Assembly: GCF_008806775.1 (NCBI RefSeq)
Contig: NZ_WAEM01000011.1
Coordinates: 1 to 64,000 of the forward strand
Length of the DNA stretch: 64,000 bases
Direction of reading: 5' to 3'
From: Flavobacterium luteum
GTDB lineage: Bacteria; Bacteroidota; Bacteroidia; Flavobacteriales; Flavobacteriaceae
Part shown: positions 9,780 through 19,058 of the stretch, piece by piece
How the letters are laid out: each line of letters begins with the position of its first letter
How positions within the stretch are numbered: position 1 is the stretch's first letter
The notes under the pieces: model-generated
What the model saw: only the letters and a program-made list of their open reading frames with translations
Database searches by the model: none
Told to the model about the DNA's origin: nothing
Program-made: the position numbers and the translations under genes

Positions 9780-10477
9780 TTTATTTTTTTGGTTAAATTG
9801 GTTGTGGTTTGTAACAATTTATGAATTAAATAAACAATTAAATACCTTAAAAAAATACAGCTTATTGAAGGCACATTAAAGTTTTATTGCATCACATTAT
9901 TAAATATATGGTCAAAAATAAGTTTATATGAAGATTAGTAGCAATACAAAAAGTCTCTTTAATAGTGTCTATTTGTGTCATCTGTAGTACTATTAACATA
10001 TTTTCATCCTATATCTGCTGAAAATTAAAAATACAGTTGTGTTTTCAAGAATTATATTGCAGTACTGCTAATTTTTAGTGCTGTCAAAATAAATGTTAAA
10101 AAATGAAAATAAAAAAAATGCCATCCTATTAAAACAAAATAACCCAATCAAACTATCGATCTTGTCTTGTTTAAAATTTGAACATTATGTATACCAAAAG
10201 AAATGCATTTTAATTTATAAACTTAAGTATTTTAATTTTAATTTACAAAATACCACATATTGCGGTGATTTAAAATTTTTCCATTTGCTAAAAATTTGTC
10301 TTTTGCACCCACTTTTTGCCATTTTTTCATTCGATATCTCAGCTATGCAACTTAAAAAAGAATTCAATTGGATATAAAATTCTAAATTTTCGCTAAAGCG
10401 CAAAAAGTTTAAATCACTTCAGTTATAAAAATTTGACTGGAGAGGGTTAATTCAATAATAACGTGATGGTATTACAA
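9780..10477. other. 698-bp AT-rich intergenic region upstream of susC
   Basis: This region holds the susC operator/promoter (9913-9983). The rest, up to the stop of the esterase gene at 10478, shows no convincing coding signal on either strand. The short open frames at 10093-10377 (+) and 10215-10403 (-) overlap each other and have no family-like sequence. Confidence 0.7.
9913..9983 (-). promoter_or_regulatory. susC promoter with 32-bp direct-repeat operator
   Basis: The operator at 9952-9983 has half-sites GTCTCTTTA and GTGTCATCT whose G residues lie 22 bp apart (9953, 9975). CAAAAATA at 9913-9920 is a perfect reverse complement of the Bacteroidota -7 element TAnnTTTG and ends 32 bp before the operator. 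The leader to the susC ATG is about 130 nt. Confidence 0.75.
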
Positions 10478-11641
10478 TTATTTTTTCACTATTTTTTTTG
10501 TACGCTCCATAGTATCCTGTCGGAACTTAATAAAGTAAACTCCTTTTTTCAAGCTACTTAAATTAATGCTGTTAGTCGATGGCTTGGCTACTCTCAGTAC
10601 CATTTTGCCATTGACATCAATTAAAACTATCTCGTTAATGTTAGAGGAATCATTCCAATTTATAACCGAATGAGTTGGATTGGGGTACACATTCAACTCC
10701 AACCGATCCTTATTCATCCCCTTCACACCCATTGGTCCAGTCAAACTTTTTGAGAACAACCAATCCAAAGTATTAGGCTCTGGATCTGAACTCGTTCCTG
10801 CAAATTGTGTAGTATAATCAATATTTTTTACGGTAACTATTCCTGTAGTTGTATCAGGAATTAAGACTTTTGCTTTCCCGGAAGCTTCATATGAATTAAC
10901 CAAATGATATTCTGTACTATGACCTACCCCAAGGAATGTGGTAAATTTCATCTTAGCGTTTATGGACTTCATATAATCAAACAACTCCACATCAGGAGCA
11001 TATTTCATAGTAGTATCTGCATCTCCATGCATTGTCCATAAATTAAAATTAACCAATTGATCTCTATCAGCCTGAACAAGATCATTTGCTCCCTCGGTCG
11101 AAACAACTATGGCTGCGGCAAAATAGGCTGGGTCAAGGCTAATAAATTTATTAGTACCAAAACCTCCGGCAGATTGCCCTAACACATAAATCTTGTTCAT
11201 GTCAACATTTGGTAGAGACGAAATGATATCTTTTGCCGAGTTTAAATAGCCATTATCCCACATGTCAACAGTATTGTCGGCATTTTTTATCCCTTGCAAA
11301 CAAACAATATATGATGGGTGAGCCAATCGTATAGAATCTTTTGCAAACTCTTGATTGATATGTCTAAGATTATTAATATTATAATCATTAGCTGTAGCCT
11401 TATTAAATCCAGTGTATCCATGTAAAGTTATGACCACGGGATACTTTTTGGATGCATCAAAATTAATGGGTCGCAATAAACGATATGATAAGGCATCATT
11501 AACGTTTTTAAATTTAACCTTCAGGGGTTCATATTTATCTACGACCCATTGCGGCTGATTCCATTGCGCCAATATTTTTATTGGGAAAAAAACGAGCAGA
11601 AAAAATACACTATAAAGACAATTTAAACGTAATGATTTCAT
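10478..11641 (-). CDS. secreted PHB-depolymerase/CE1-like esterase with T9SS type A sorting domain
   Basis: This 387-residue alpha/beta hydrolase has a signal peptide (1-25). A lipase box GQSAGG gives nucleophile Ser157, a probable acid lies near MHGDAD (about 207-209) and the histidine is in GVGHS (His241). An HGYTG oxyanion segment lies near residue 74. About 315-387 form a T9SS C-terminal sorting domain (NVYPNPTHSVINW, ending VYFIKFRQ..KKIVKK), so it should be exported and surface-attached. It could deacylate an esterified polysaccharide; the substrate is not visible. It is a paralogue of the 16083-17243 gene and has its own operator at 11784-11815. A feruloyl- or acetyl-esterase-like role is possible. 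Confidence 0.85.
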   Translation of the reverse strand: MKSLRLNCLYSVFFLLVFFPIKILAQWNQPQWVVDKYEPLKVKFKNVNDALSYRLLRPINFDASKKYPVVITLHGYTGFNKATANDYNINNLRHINQEFAKDSIRLAHPSYIVCLQGIKNADNTVDMWDNGYLNSAKDIISSLPNVDMNKIYVLGQSAGGFGTNKFISLDPAYFAAAIVVSTEGANDLVQADRDQLVNFNLWTMHGDADTTMKYAPDVELFDYMKSINAKMKFTTFLGVGHSTEYHLVNSYEASGKAKVLIPDTTTGIVTVKNIDYTTQFAGTSSDPEPNTLDWLFSKSLTGPMGVKGMNKDRLELNVYPNPTHSVINWNDSSNINEIVLIDVNGKMVLRVAKPSTNSINLSSLKKGVYFIKFRQDTMERTKKIVKK

Positions 11642-11744
11642 TTTATATCAATTATTAGTTTTACCTTTTTTATTTAAATCAAAAACTACTATTCTCTTCA
11701 ATTAATTTGGTCTACTAGATCTTAATTGATGAAAATTGAAACTT

Positions 11745-11815
11745 CAAAAAAACGACTTTTATTTAAAATTTATCTATACATTAAGTATCAAAAATTAGGT
11801 GAATTTGTATCATTA
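11745..11815 (-). promoter_or_regulatory. operator/promoter for the first esterase
   Basis: The operator at 11784-11815 has half-sites GTATCAAAA and GTATCATTA with G residues 22 bp apart (11785, 11807). CAAAAAAA at 11745-11752, one base from the -7 consensus, ends exactly 32 bp before the operator, the same geometry as at susC. The ATG is 143 bp from the operator. Confidence 0.68.
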
Positions 11816-11895
11816 AGCCACCAATAATTAGTTATTCACCTATAAAATTAGAATTTTAGTTAAAGCTGAATTTTGCGATTGATACTATTCAACAA

Positions 11896-11925
11896 AAAAA
11901 AGATGCTCCAAACGGAACATCTTTT
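11896..11925 (-). terminator. rho-independent terminator of the double beta-helix gene
   Basis: An AAAGATG(T/C)TCC-type stem (11896-11909 pairing with 11914-11925, one G-U wobble) is followed on the minus strand by a long T-run. It lies about 95 bp after the 12018 stop and upstream of the esterase promoter, so the two genes are separate transcription units. Confidence 0.78.
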
Positions 11926-12017
11926 AAAATTATTTTTTTTTTAATAAAAACAATTAAAGGTACAGCTATCTAATACTTCGTTTCTTAACTTCATTAAACA
12001 TAAGATAGCTTGAAGCC

Positions 12018-15000
12018 CTATTTAATTTTGACATCCAAGTTGCGTCCTTCACTTCTCACCCGAGCGAAATCATTGAAATTGATAATTTTCTTTCCGCCAA
12101 TGATCAAATCTTTAATTACAATTCCGCGCATAAAATCATCTGGTGTTTCTGGTCGAACTCCGAAAATACTTTTCCAGTTTTGCCCCATAGGTACTTGTAT
12201 GTTGTCGAAGGTAATGTCTTGAATTCCTATCATTTTGCTGAAACGTGACCCTGTCATCGGTGCAAACTGAAAGAGAGGATTAACGATGGTTTCAAAAGTG
12301 ATTTTCTGCATCACGATGTCGGCTACATAACCAAAATTATTGAAGTTTTTATCATTATTGATGCCAAGCCAAAACGCGCCTCTCATTGGGTTATAGTAAT
12401 CCTTTTCTAAATTGCTCACTCCATATTGACCGTAGCGTCCATCAATAACTGTTACGTTACGAATTAGTGAGTGACCAAGCGTTTCACCATCTTTTGGCAT
12501 TGTGCGGACGAAGCAAAAAACGTTGGCGTTATTCTGCTGCCAAGCAAACCAACCGTCAATGTCCAAACCCGTTTTGATGTAGGTACCGTCATCTTGCTCT
12601 ATGCTAAAAAGGTTACGTCGCACCATTCCCCATTGTGAAGCATCGGTGTTACCGTGGAAACCAAATAATGTTTTTACATTAGACAATAATGCGGGAGATC
12701 CAAAGAAATTTGCTGAATGGAAATGCCTGCCAGTAAAAGTCAACCCTTCAAGAATACCATTCTTACCGTTTCGATCAACCAAGATAATATAACTGGGCAC
12801 ATCTTCCAATCCTACAAACCAGTCCATTTGTTCACCAGAAAGTATACCACGGCCACGAATAGTGAAATTTTTAATAGCACCAATCATGGTACTTTTTTCT
12901 TTGTTTGAGGCTGCTACATACACATAATCTTCTTTCTTCCGATACCCTTCTTTGAATGCTGGATACTCAAATATAGATTTGTTTTGAGTAATTAGTTTAG
13001 TCCCATACGCAATATTGGAAGCCTTGTCGCGATCTACACCAAGAATGGTTCCTGCCACATAGGCATCTCCAGGTATGTAAATTGTTTGATCGCTAAAAAC
13101 TGGAAAGAAAAAACCAATATCGTGATACCCTGGAGCAAAATTAATCACCCTATACTTAGCTAGTTTCTTACGGTTTTCCAATGTTTTAAAATCATCACTG
13201 GTTTTTATGGTTAGCACAGCAGCGTCTGTAGGATCTGGTGCTGGGTCTTCTGGTGGATTTCCGAAAACGAAAAGTGGACGAATCCAGTCACCGTTAACAA
13301 TAATCGCCAAATAGTGTGGTGAAGCTAGTGTAAAAGTAAAGCTTCTGTGGTCAGCTGAATAGATTGGCTTGATGTTTAATTGTGAAGGCATAATCAAAAC
13401 ATCTTTAACATCTGGGCAGCGATATTTCATCTTTACCGTAACTTCAACTTCTCCACGATGGGTGAAGTTAGCAAAATGCTCTGTCAACATTGGTGGAGGA
13501 TTTACCAAACGGTTTCTTGTGCTCATCAATGTCCCTACGTTTTCATAGACTGGCACTTTTGAACTCTTAGTACCACTACTGTTTTGGGATACGCTTAACT
13601 CATAATCTGGCGAATGAAGTGTATACATACGAGGGTCATAGACCTCAGCGTAGGTCTGCAAAAAATCACCATCTGGTACTACAATAGTCTTTATCCCTTT
13701 TAAACTTGCTCCAGTAGCATTATTGCCCAAAGCGGCAGATAAGGTTTTCGGATAATTGGGATCCGCTTTTTGCTTATCATTTGGGTAAGCAATTTGATGA
13801 GCAATTAGACTTCCATACTTATCACCATCTTCGTCTTTGCGAGCATAAGCAATTGCTGGATTAGTAGCTGCAGCAACTAGAGGAAAATCTCGTTTAATAT
13901 CTTCTGCAATTGGTGACTTACCTGCTGCAATAGTTTTATCATCAACAGTAACATTAAACGCATACTGTTCTATTTGTTTGAGAATTTTTGCAGGCTCACC
14001 GTTAACAAGGATATTTTTAACATTGACATCGCGTACCGAGGCCTTCTCACTTAAACCAAAAGCATTTACAGTAAAGGACGTGATTGGGTTTAAGGTGGTC
14101 ATTTGAACATCACTTAGCGATACTCTACTGATGCTGCCCTGATATTCTCCCCTACGATAGGGGGAAAAACCAACAGCTAAACTTAAAAGTGAGGCTTTGG
14201 ATTTTTTACCTGTGTAAATACCCTTGATATTTTTGAAGTTAAAATCACTTAAATTACCAAAATGAACTTGATTTACTGAAAATAAGCTTTTCCATTCACC
14301 AATTACGGTTAAATTATCAACAGAAATATTCTTAAGATCATCAAGAATTCGGTCTCCAACGTAAAATGGTGACTCAATAGCTTCAAAACCAACAATCATG
14401 TTGTCAATAAAGCTAGTATTCGAGCCAAAAGTAGAGAGTACCCTAGTATCTGTTGAAATGTAACAATCGGTAACTTTAGATTGAGCGCCCACACAGATGC
14501 CACCAAAACCTTTTTCGAAATTAATCACCTTAACATTCTCTATGAGCGTATTATTACCCTTTCCCATAATAGGTTGTTGAGAAGGATAAATAATGGTAAT
14601 ACCTTGGACAATTTGATTATCAGCAGGCTCTCGGTTAAAACCACCAAGATAGATGGAATTGCTCCAAAAACGCAATGGTCGAGGCAAGAAATTGTTATTT
14701 GGCCCTTCAGTAACTTGATAGTTTTCGCCCGAAAGAATTCCTCGCCCGAATATTTTAACCCCTGAAGCACCTGCAGTATTCGCATCTGGTGAACAGGTGA
14801 AAAATCCGCGAACATAAGCCCCGGGTGCAAGGTAGATTTGCAAACCCGGCTTTAACGGAAAGCCATCCCCCATTTCGTGTAGCCCTGGAGCAAAATAAAG
14901 TGTGCTTTTTGTCGTTTTTTCATACTCAGCTCGAGGAGTTCCCGGCAGAATTAAAAAGGTATTTACACCATTCTTGTCTGGAATATCTACCTCTGGTGCT

Positions 15001-15545
15001 TCGGCAAAAATTGTTAATCGTCTTGATAAATCTTTATTTAAAATTAAAACATACTTACTCCCCATTTCTGCGGTAAACGAAATTGTTTTGTCCTCAATTT
15101 TAAAGTCGACTTTATTGCCTTTTTGATCTATTAGCAGGAGGTCATTTAGCGACAAACTATCTTCAATTTGAGTAATCCGGATTAGTGCAGTAGTTTCTTT
15201 CTCGAATGAAACCCAAGATTCACGAGCGTATTTGATTGTTTTCTTTTCCTCTCCGAGAGGTGTAGTATTTGCCCCTGGTAGGTAATTTTTTCTAAATTTA
15301 TTCTCGGCCATAAAGAAAACGAAGGCCATTTGACCGTCAACTGTAACACTAAAATCAATACTGGAATCAATGCCCTTGGGCGCTGAATAAATATTTAACT
15401 TATCCTTATTCCCACCCTTAGTAAGTCCATACTTATTGCTCTCCGAAAAGCTTGCCTTTGATTGATGAAAAGCAACCATTTTTAAGGAAAGTAGTAGTAT
15501 TAAAACTATTGAAAATAGTACTGAATTATTTTTTTCTTTTTTCAT
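12018..15545 (-). CDS. tandem double right-handed beta-helix polysaccharidase (GH49-like)
   Basis: This 1,175-residue exported protein (signal about 1-28) looks like two head-to-tail copies of a GH49-type layout: a beta-sandwich followed by a right-handed beta-helix. Copy 1 has LYFAPGLHEMG, IYLAPGAYVRG and GRGILSGENY (about residues 215-290). Copy 2 has VNGDWIRPLFVFG, INFAPGYHDIG, IYIPGDAYVAG and GRGILSGEQMDW (about 740-930). Copy 2 also carries EQDDGTYIK followed by LDIDGW, an acidic cluster of the kind catalytic in GH49/GH28 helices. The matching part of copy 1 (STDTRVLSTFG) lacks the paired aspartates and may be non-catalytic. The likely role is endo- or exo-acting cleavage of the polymer. 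GH49-like is the nearest family I recognise; GH28-like and GH82-like helices are alternatives. It is a single-gene transcription unit with its own operator and terminator. Confidence 0.75.
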   Translation of the reverse strand: MKKEKNNSVLFSIVLILLLSLKMVAFHQSKASFSESNKYGLTKGGNKDKLNIYSAPKGIDSSIDFSVTVDGQMAFVFFMAENKFRKNYLPGANTTPLGEEKKTIKYARESWVSFEKETTALIRITQIEDSLSLNDLLLIDQKGNKVDFKIEDKTISFTAEMGSKYVLILNKDLSRRLTIFAEAPEVDIPDKNGVNTFLILPGTPRAEYEKTTKSTLYFAPGLHEMGDGFPLKPGLQIYLAPGAYVRGFFTCSPDANTAGASGVKIFGRGILSGENYQVTEGPNNNFLPRPLRFWSNSIYLGGFNREPADNQIVQGITIIYPSQQPIMGKGNNTLIENVKVINFEKGFGGICVGAQSKVTDCYISTDTRVLSTFGSNTSFIDNMIVGFEAIESPFYVGDRILDDLKNISVDNLTVIGEWKSLFSVNQVHFGNLSDFNFKNIKGIYTGKKSKASLLSLAVGFSPYRRGEYQGSISRVSLSDVQMTTLNPITSFTVNAFGLSEKASVRDVNVKNILVNGEPAKILKQIEQYAFNVTVDDKTIAAGKSPIAEDIKRDFPLVAAATNPAIAYARKDEDGDKYGSLIAHQIAYPNDKQKADPNYPKTLSAALGNNATGASLKGIKTIVVPDGDFLQTYAEVYDPRMYTLHSPDYELSVSQNSSGTKSSKVPVYENVGTLMSTRNRLVNPPPMLTEHFANFTHRGEVEVTVKMKYRCPDVKDVLIMPSQLNIKPIYSADHRSFTFTLASPHYLAIIVNGDWIRPLFVFGNPPEDPAPDPTDAAVLTIKTSDDFKTLENRKKLAKYRVINFAPGYHDIGFFFPVFSDQTIYIPGDAYVAGTILGVDRDKASNIAYGTKLITQNKSIFEYPAFKEGYRKKEDYVYVAASNKEKSTMIGAIKNFTIRGRGILSGEQMDWFVGLEDVPSYIILVDRNGKNGILEGLTFTGRHFHSANFFGSPALLSNVKTLFGFHGNTDASQWGMVRRNLFSIEQDDGTYIKTGLDIDGWFAWQQNNANVFCFVRTMPKDGETLGHSLIRNVTVIDGRYGQYGVSNLEKDYYNPMRGAFWLGINNDKNFNNFGYVADIVMQKITFETIVNPLFQFAPMTGSRFSKMIGIQDITFDNIQVPMGQNWKSIFGVRPETPDDFMRGIVIKDLIIGGKKIINFNDFARVRSEGRNLDVKIK

Positions 15546-15669
15546 TTTATTTCAATTGATTTCTGATTCCTGTTGATCAGAATTATTTCTTAATTATTTT
15601 TCCGATAAAAATAGGCTTATCATTTTGATAGCACTGAATAAAATACATATTACTCTTTAATATATTCAT

Positions 15670-15741
15670 CAAAAGGAACAATTAAAACTAAGAATGCGAT
15701 GATGTTTAAAGTCTCATTTATAATGTCAAATTGTTGCAATC
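15670..15741 (-). promoter_or_regulatory. operator/promoter for the double beta-helix gene
   Basis: The operator at 15710-15741 has half-sites GTCTCATTT and GTTGCAATC 22 bp apart, with TGTCAA between them. CAAAAGGA at 15670-15677 is one base from the -7 consensus and ends 33 bp before the operator. The ATG is 165 bp away. Confidence 0.68.
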
Positions 15742-16023
15742 AAATACAATTTCTCAACATTTCTAAATACCAATTAAAATCTATACTTTTAAAACCTAAA
15801 TATACCTTAAAAAAAATCTAATTAATCCCAAGAAAGTTATACCAATTGTAATTTTAAAATGGTCTAATCCATTTTAAAATTTTACAATGGTTAATGCCGA
15901 TAGAGAATATATTGAGTACAATTTATTGAACTCTTATATATTGCTAATCGGTATTATTTTGCCAATTTAAAATCATAATTCAGGAATGATTAAAAATAAA
16001 AATACTTAATCGTTTGAGCAATT

Positions 16024-16053
16024 AAAAAGGGCTTCAAAAACTTGAAACCCTTT
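16024..16053 (-). terminator. rho-independent terminator of the second esterase gene
   Basis: On the minus strand a GGGTTTCA/TGAAGCCC stem (one G-U wobble), extended by flanking A/T pairs, is followed by TTTTTAATT. It lies about 30 bp after the stop of the 16083-17243 gene. Confidence 0.8.
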
Positions 16054-16082
16054 ATTATCAAACTATTGAATGAAACGTTTTA

Positions 16083-17243
16083 CTATTTCATTATTTTCGT
16101 TGTACCAACATCTCCATTTTCTTGGTATGTTTTTACAATATATAGACCAGCTTTCAAACTGCTTAAATCTAGGGTGTTCCCAGACGGTTTTTTGGCTTTA
16201 AGTACAGCCGAACCGTTCAGGTTATATACTATTATTTGATCAATACCTGCACTATAATTTAATTCAGAATTTGCAAGGTCAAAATTAATGGTTGGTTTTT
16301 GAGTTGCCCGTTTTTTATTTAGCGCCGCGGTTCCCAATAAACTTTTAGAAAACAACCAATAAAGTGTGTTAGCCTCTGGATCTGAACCAGCACTTGCATA
16401 CTCTGTTGTGTAATCATAAGTTTTTGTTGTTACAACACCAGTAACTTCATCTGTATCTGATTTCGTAACTGTTCCTGTAGCCCCATAAGAACCAACCAAA
16501 AAATCTTCGGTACTATGACCTCGTCCAATAAAAGTTGTAAATTTCATCTTTGCATTTTTAGACTTCATATACGTAAACAATTCCACATCACTACTGTAAG
16601 GACTAGTAGTATCGTTGCTTCCGTGCATTGTCCATAAATTAAAGTTAACAAGCTTATCTCTGTTGGCCAAAGAAATTTTATTACCTTCTGCCGATGCCGC
16701 GATGGCTGCCGCAAAATAGGTCGGACCATAAGATATGAATAAATTTGTACCATGACCTCCAGCGGATTGCCCCATAACATAAATTCGGTTTATGTCTACA
16801 TTAGGAGCAAGTGCAGCAATTATTTGTTTGGCACCTTCAAAATGCTTTTTATTCCACATATCGAATTTACCACTAGTAAATTTGTCGGCCTGCAATGCAA
16901 TAACATACGTTGGGTATTTTGACTGAATGGAATCGCCAGCAAACTGGCCATTAATAGCTCGAAGGTTATTAATATTATAATCCCTTGATCCAGGTATACT
17001 AAACCCAGAAGCATTATGTAGGGTTACAACCACAGGATACTTTTTACTAGCATCAAAATTTATGGGTTTTAATATTCGATAGGCCAAGGATTGGTTAACC
17101 CCACTATATACAAAATTGTAAACTAAGGGTTGATACTTATCGACTACCCATTGCGGTTGATTCCATTGAGCGATGATTTTACTCGGAAGAAGAGCTATTA
17201 AAACAATAGCGAATACTACTAGGTTGATTTTTGTTTTTTTCAT
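16083..17243 (-). CDS. secreted PHB-depolymerase/CE1-like esterase, paralogue of 10478-11641
   Basis: This 386-residue alpha/beta hydrolase has a signal peptide (1-25) and then QWNQPQWVVDKY, shared with its paralogue. The lipase box GQSAGG gives Ser160; MHGSNDTT and GRGHSTED hold the probable Asp and His. The C-terminal region (about 315-386) ends like a T9SS sorting domain (LDLSSLKAGLYIVKTYQE) but lacks the YPNP start seen in the paralogue. Sorting may therefore be weaker, or this is a short variant. It probably removes an acyl group from the target glycan; the substrate is unknown. It has its own operator and terminator. The two esterases flank the double beta-helix gene, which suggests local duplication. 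Confidence 0.84.
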   Translation of the reverse strand: MKKTKINLVVFAIVLIALLPSKIIAQWNQPQWVVDKYQPLVYNFVYSGVNQSLAYRILKPINFDASKKYPVVVTLHNASGFSIPGSRDYNINNLRAINGQFAGDSIQSKYPTYVIALQADKFTSGKFDMWNKKHFEGAKQIIAALAPNVDINRIYVMGQSAGGHGTNLFISYGPTYFAAAIAASAEGNKISLANRDKLVNFNLWTMHGSNDTTSPYSSDVELFTYMKSKNAKMKFTTFIGRGHSTEDFLVGSYGATGTVTKSDTDEVTGVVTTKTYDYTTEYASAGSDPEANTLYWLFSKSLLGTAALNKKRATQKPTINFDLANSELNYSAGIDQIIVYNLNGSAVLKAKKPSGNTLDLSSLKAGLYIVKTYQENGDVGTTKIMK

Positions 17244-17410
17244 TGTTATTTAGGTTAATTAGGTGGAATTTTGTTTCAAATAATTATCGTTCGTTTTAAG
17301 GTATTGAATACGATTGTTTTTTTGGTTATCAACATCATCTGGTTCAAGAAAAAAATCACTTCATAACTTTAGTGACTAGGATTAGTTGTAATTCCAATCG
17401 ATTTGAGGTA

Positions 17411-17480
17411 CAAAAGTACACTTGCTTTAAGAACTATGCAGGTAGAAAAGTATCAATTGTACCGTCAATTTGTTTCAAAT
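17411..17480 (-). promoter_or_regulatory. operator/promoter for the second esterase
   Basis: The operator at 17449-17480 has half-sites GTATCAATT and GTTTCAAAT 22 bp apart, with CGTCAA between. CAAAAGTA at 17411-17418 is a perfect -7 element (TAnnTTTG on the minus strand) ending 31 bp before it. The ATG is 206 bp downstream. Confidence 0.74.
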
Positions 17481-18245
17481 GAATAAAAATTGCAATAATT
17501 TTATTATTCGTATAATTTAATCAAATTTTTTTAATAAGACGTATAATTTTAAACCAAAAATTATACGCAATTTGAATAAAAGGAAAACACATACAAATGC
17601 TTTCAGCTAGTTGCACAGCAAGAAGTAGAGCTGTAAAAAAATTAGAATATACTATGTTTTAAGAAGAGTGAAAAACAGAAGGAAGAACAACATCTGTTAT
17701 ATATGTAAAATATTGGATTGGGAACCTAAATGGGTGCACTTTTTGATTTTTCCTAAAACGAGAATCATCAAATGAGTAACCTTATGTTTACGCTTTCATA
17801 TTGATTTGTAAAGAATTTTTGTTGTTTTCTTTATTTATTAGAAAATATGATTTTGCACAGATTTGAATTTTGCTATGTTTTTTATTACCGTATTATCTTT
17901 AGATTTCAGTACTCGATTGTAATTCTTACTAAAGAATAGCTATAATTTACATCTACGTTTTAAATTTATAGTGTTTAACTAAAAAAATAACTTCGAAAAC
18001 AAGGCATGCATCTACTTATAAAGTCTCATTTGCAATGTCAGGTTTTTTCAATTGATTACGATTTCTGAATACTAATTATCTTCAATACATTTTTAAGACC
18101 AAAAACACTTTTGTCAGAAAAAATCAAATTAATGCTGAAAAGTTATTATACCAATTTAAAATCACAGTTCAGAAGCAGAAATCTATAATCCTTCGAGAAT
18201 TCTGCATTATTTTTTATCCATTTTCGATAGGTTACGATCTAAAAA
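17481..18245. other. long intergenic region with an orphan operator copy
   Basis: No gene is recognised here. At 18022-18053 there is another operator copy (GTCTCATTT with TTTTCAATT 22 bp away and TGTCAG between), but no -7 match at the usual distance and no gene directly downstream. The stretch from 18022 to about 18200 resembles 15710-16000 (shared operator, ttataccaattt, and ttaaaatcayarttcagraa), so it looks like a duplicated and decayed intergenic segment. Confidence 0.55.
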
Positions 18246-18272
18246 AAAACTTCTGGATAACCAGAAGTTTTT
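18246..18272 (-). terminator. rho-independent terminator of the LTxxQ gene
   Basis: A perfect AACTTCTGG/CCAGAAGTT stem extended by A/T pairs, with a 4-base loop, is followed on the minus strand by a T-run. It lies 22 bp after the 18294 stop. Confidence 0.88.
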
Positions 18273-18293
18273 AGAGGCACAAAGGTTTTGTTT

Positions 18294-18638
18294 TTATTCG
18301 TTACCTTCTTTTTTTTCTTTTTTCCCTTCTCCTTTAGCTTTTTCTTTGTTAACTTTTTGCATTTCAATCTGCTCAGGAGTCAAAATTGCTTTAATTCTTC
18401 CTGAAATTTCTTTTGCTTTTGCTTTGTTGGCATCAGCATGGTCTGGGTTGTCCTTACTGTCTTTTTTAAGGGCTTGTTGCTCCTCAATAATTGGTTTTAA
18501 TTTTTCTTGTTGGTCAGCTGTCAAAGATAGTTCTGTTGTCATTTTACCTAACATTTTATCCGCACCACCTTTTTTTGCTTCTTGAGCAAATCCATTCAAA
18601 CTTGCAGCTAATAAAGCTGCGAAAATCACTTTTTTCAT
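18294..18638 (-). CDS. small periplasmic LTxxQ (Spy/CpxP-like) protein
   Basis: This 114-residue protein has a signal peptide (MKKVIFAALLAASLNGFAQ), a helical body with LSLTADQQEKL and ILTPEQIEMQ (two LTxxQ-type motifs at about 37-43 and 86-92), and a charged tail (KAKGEGKKEKKEGNE). Spy/CpxP proteins are periplasmic helical chaperones or stress sensors, and flavobacteria often have short stand-alone versions. Unexpectedly, it has the same operator as the PUL genes (18859-18890) and its own terminator, so it may be part of the regulon and assist folding of exported enzymes. That role is inferred. The start is fixed by the signal peptide. Confidence 0.8.
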   Translation of the reverse strand: MKKVIFAALLAASLNGFAQEAKKGGADKMLGKMTTELSLTADQQEKLKPIIEEQQALKKDSKDNPDHADANKAKAKEISGRIKAILTPEQIEMQKVNKEKAKGEGKKEKKEGNE

Positions 18639-18808
18639 TTTTTATATTTATTTAGAGTTATTTACTTTAGACTAGTAAGTATTAGAAAGGTTTAATTTTA
18701 ATAAAATAAATTATCAATTTATTTCTTTTTCTATTTTATACTTATATAATTTGAACGAATTTATATTCAAGTAATAAATGCAAGACGGGAAACAATTGAA
18801 TTGTTAGT

Positions 18809-18890
18809 CAAATATAGTAACAAAGGAAATCATTACTAAAACTTTTATCTATTTAAAAAGTCTCTATTATACTGTCAATTTGTTTCATTT
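18809..18890 (-). promoter_or_regulatory. operator/promoter for the LTxxQ gene
   Basis: The operator at 18859-18890 has half-sites GTCTCTATT and GTTTCATTT 22 bp apart, with CTGTCAA between. CAAAGGAA at 18821-18828 sits at the usual 31-bp distance with one mismatch. A perfect CAAATATA lies one helical turn further on, at 18809-18816. Confidence 0.68.
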
Positions 18891-19046
18891 AGATTCAATT
18901 TTAGGCTTTTTACCAAATACTACTTCAGGATACCAGAACATCTCCGGACCCGAGCGAAGCGAATTGACGAAGTAAATGCCTCCTAATTTTGGGATTTTTT
19001 TATTTTTAATATAAAGATTACAACTGGAAAGTATATTGTTGAATGT
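18885..19046 (-). pseudogene. 53-codon coding remnant (C-terminal fragment of an unrecognised protein)
   Basis: An open frame without a start reads with coding-like composition (IPKLGGIYFVNSLRSGPEM followed by FWYPEVVFGKKPKIESK) to a TGA whose bases fall inside the operator half-site at 18882-18890. It lies directly after the dead GH42-like gene. I do not recognise the family. It looks like the 3' end of a lost gene. Confidence 0.4.
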
Positions 19047-19058
19047 TTAGCAGAAAAC

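Noticed and set aside
10093..10403. Overlapping short frames on both strands upstream of susC
   Set aside because: They overlap each other, have biased AT-driven composition and show no homology I recognise.
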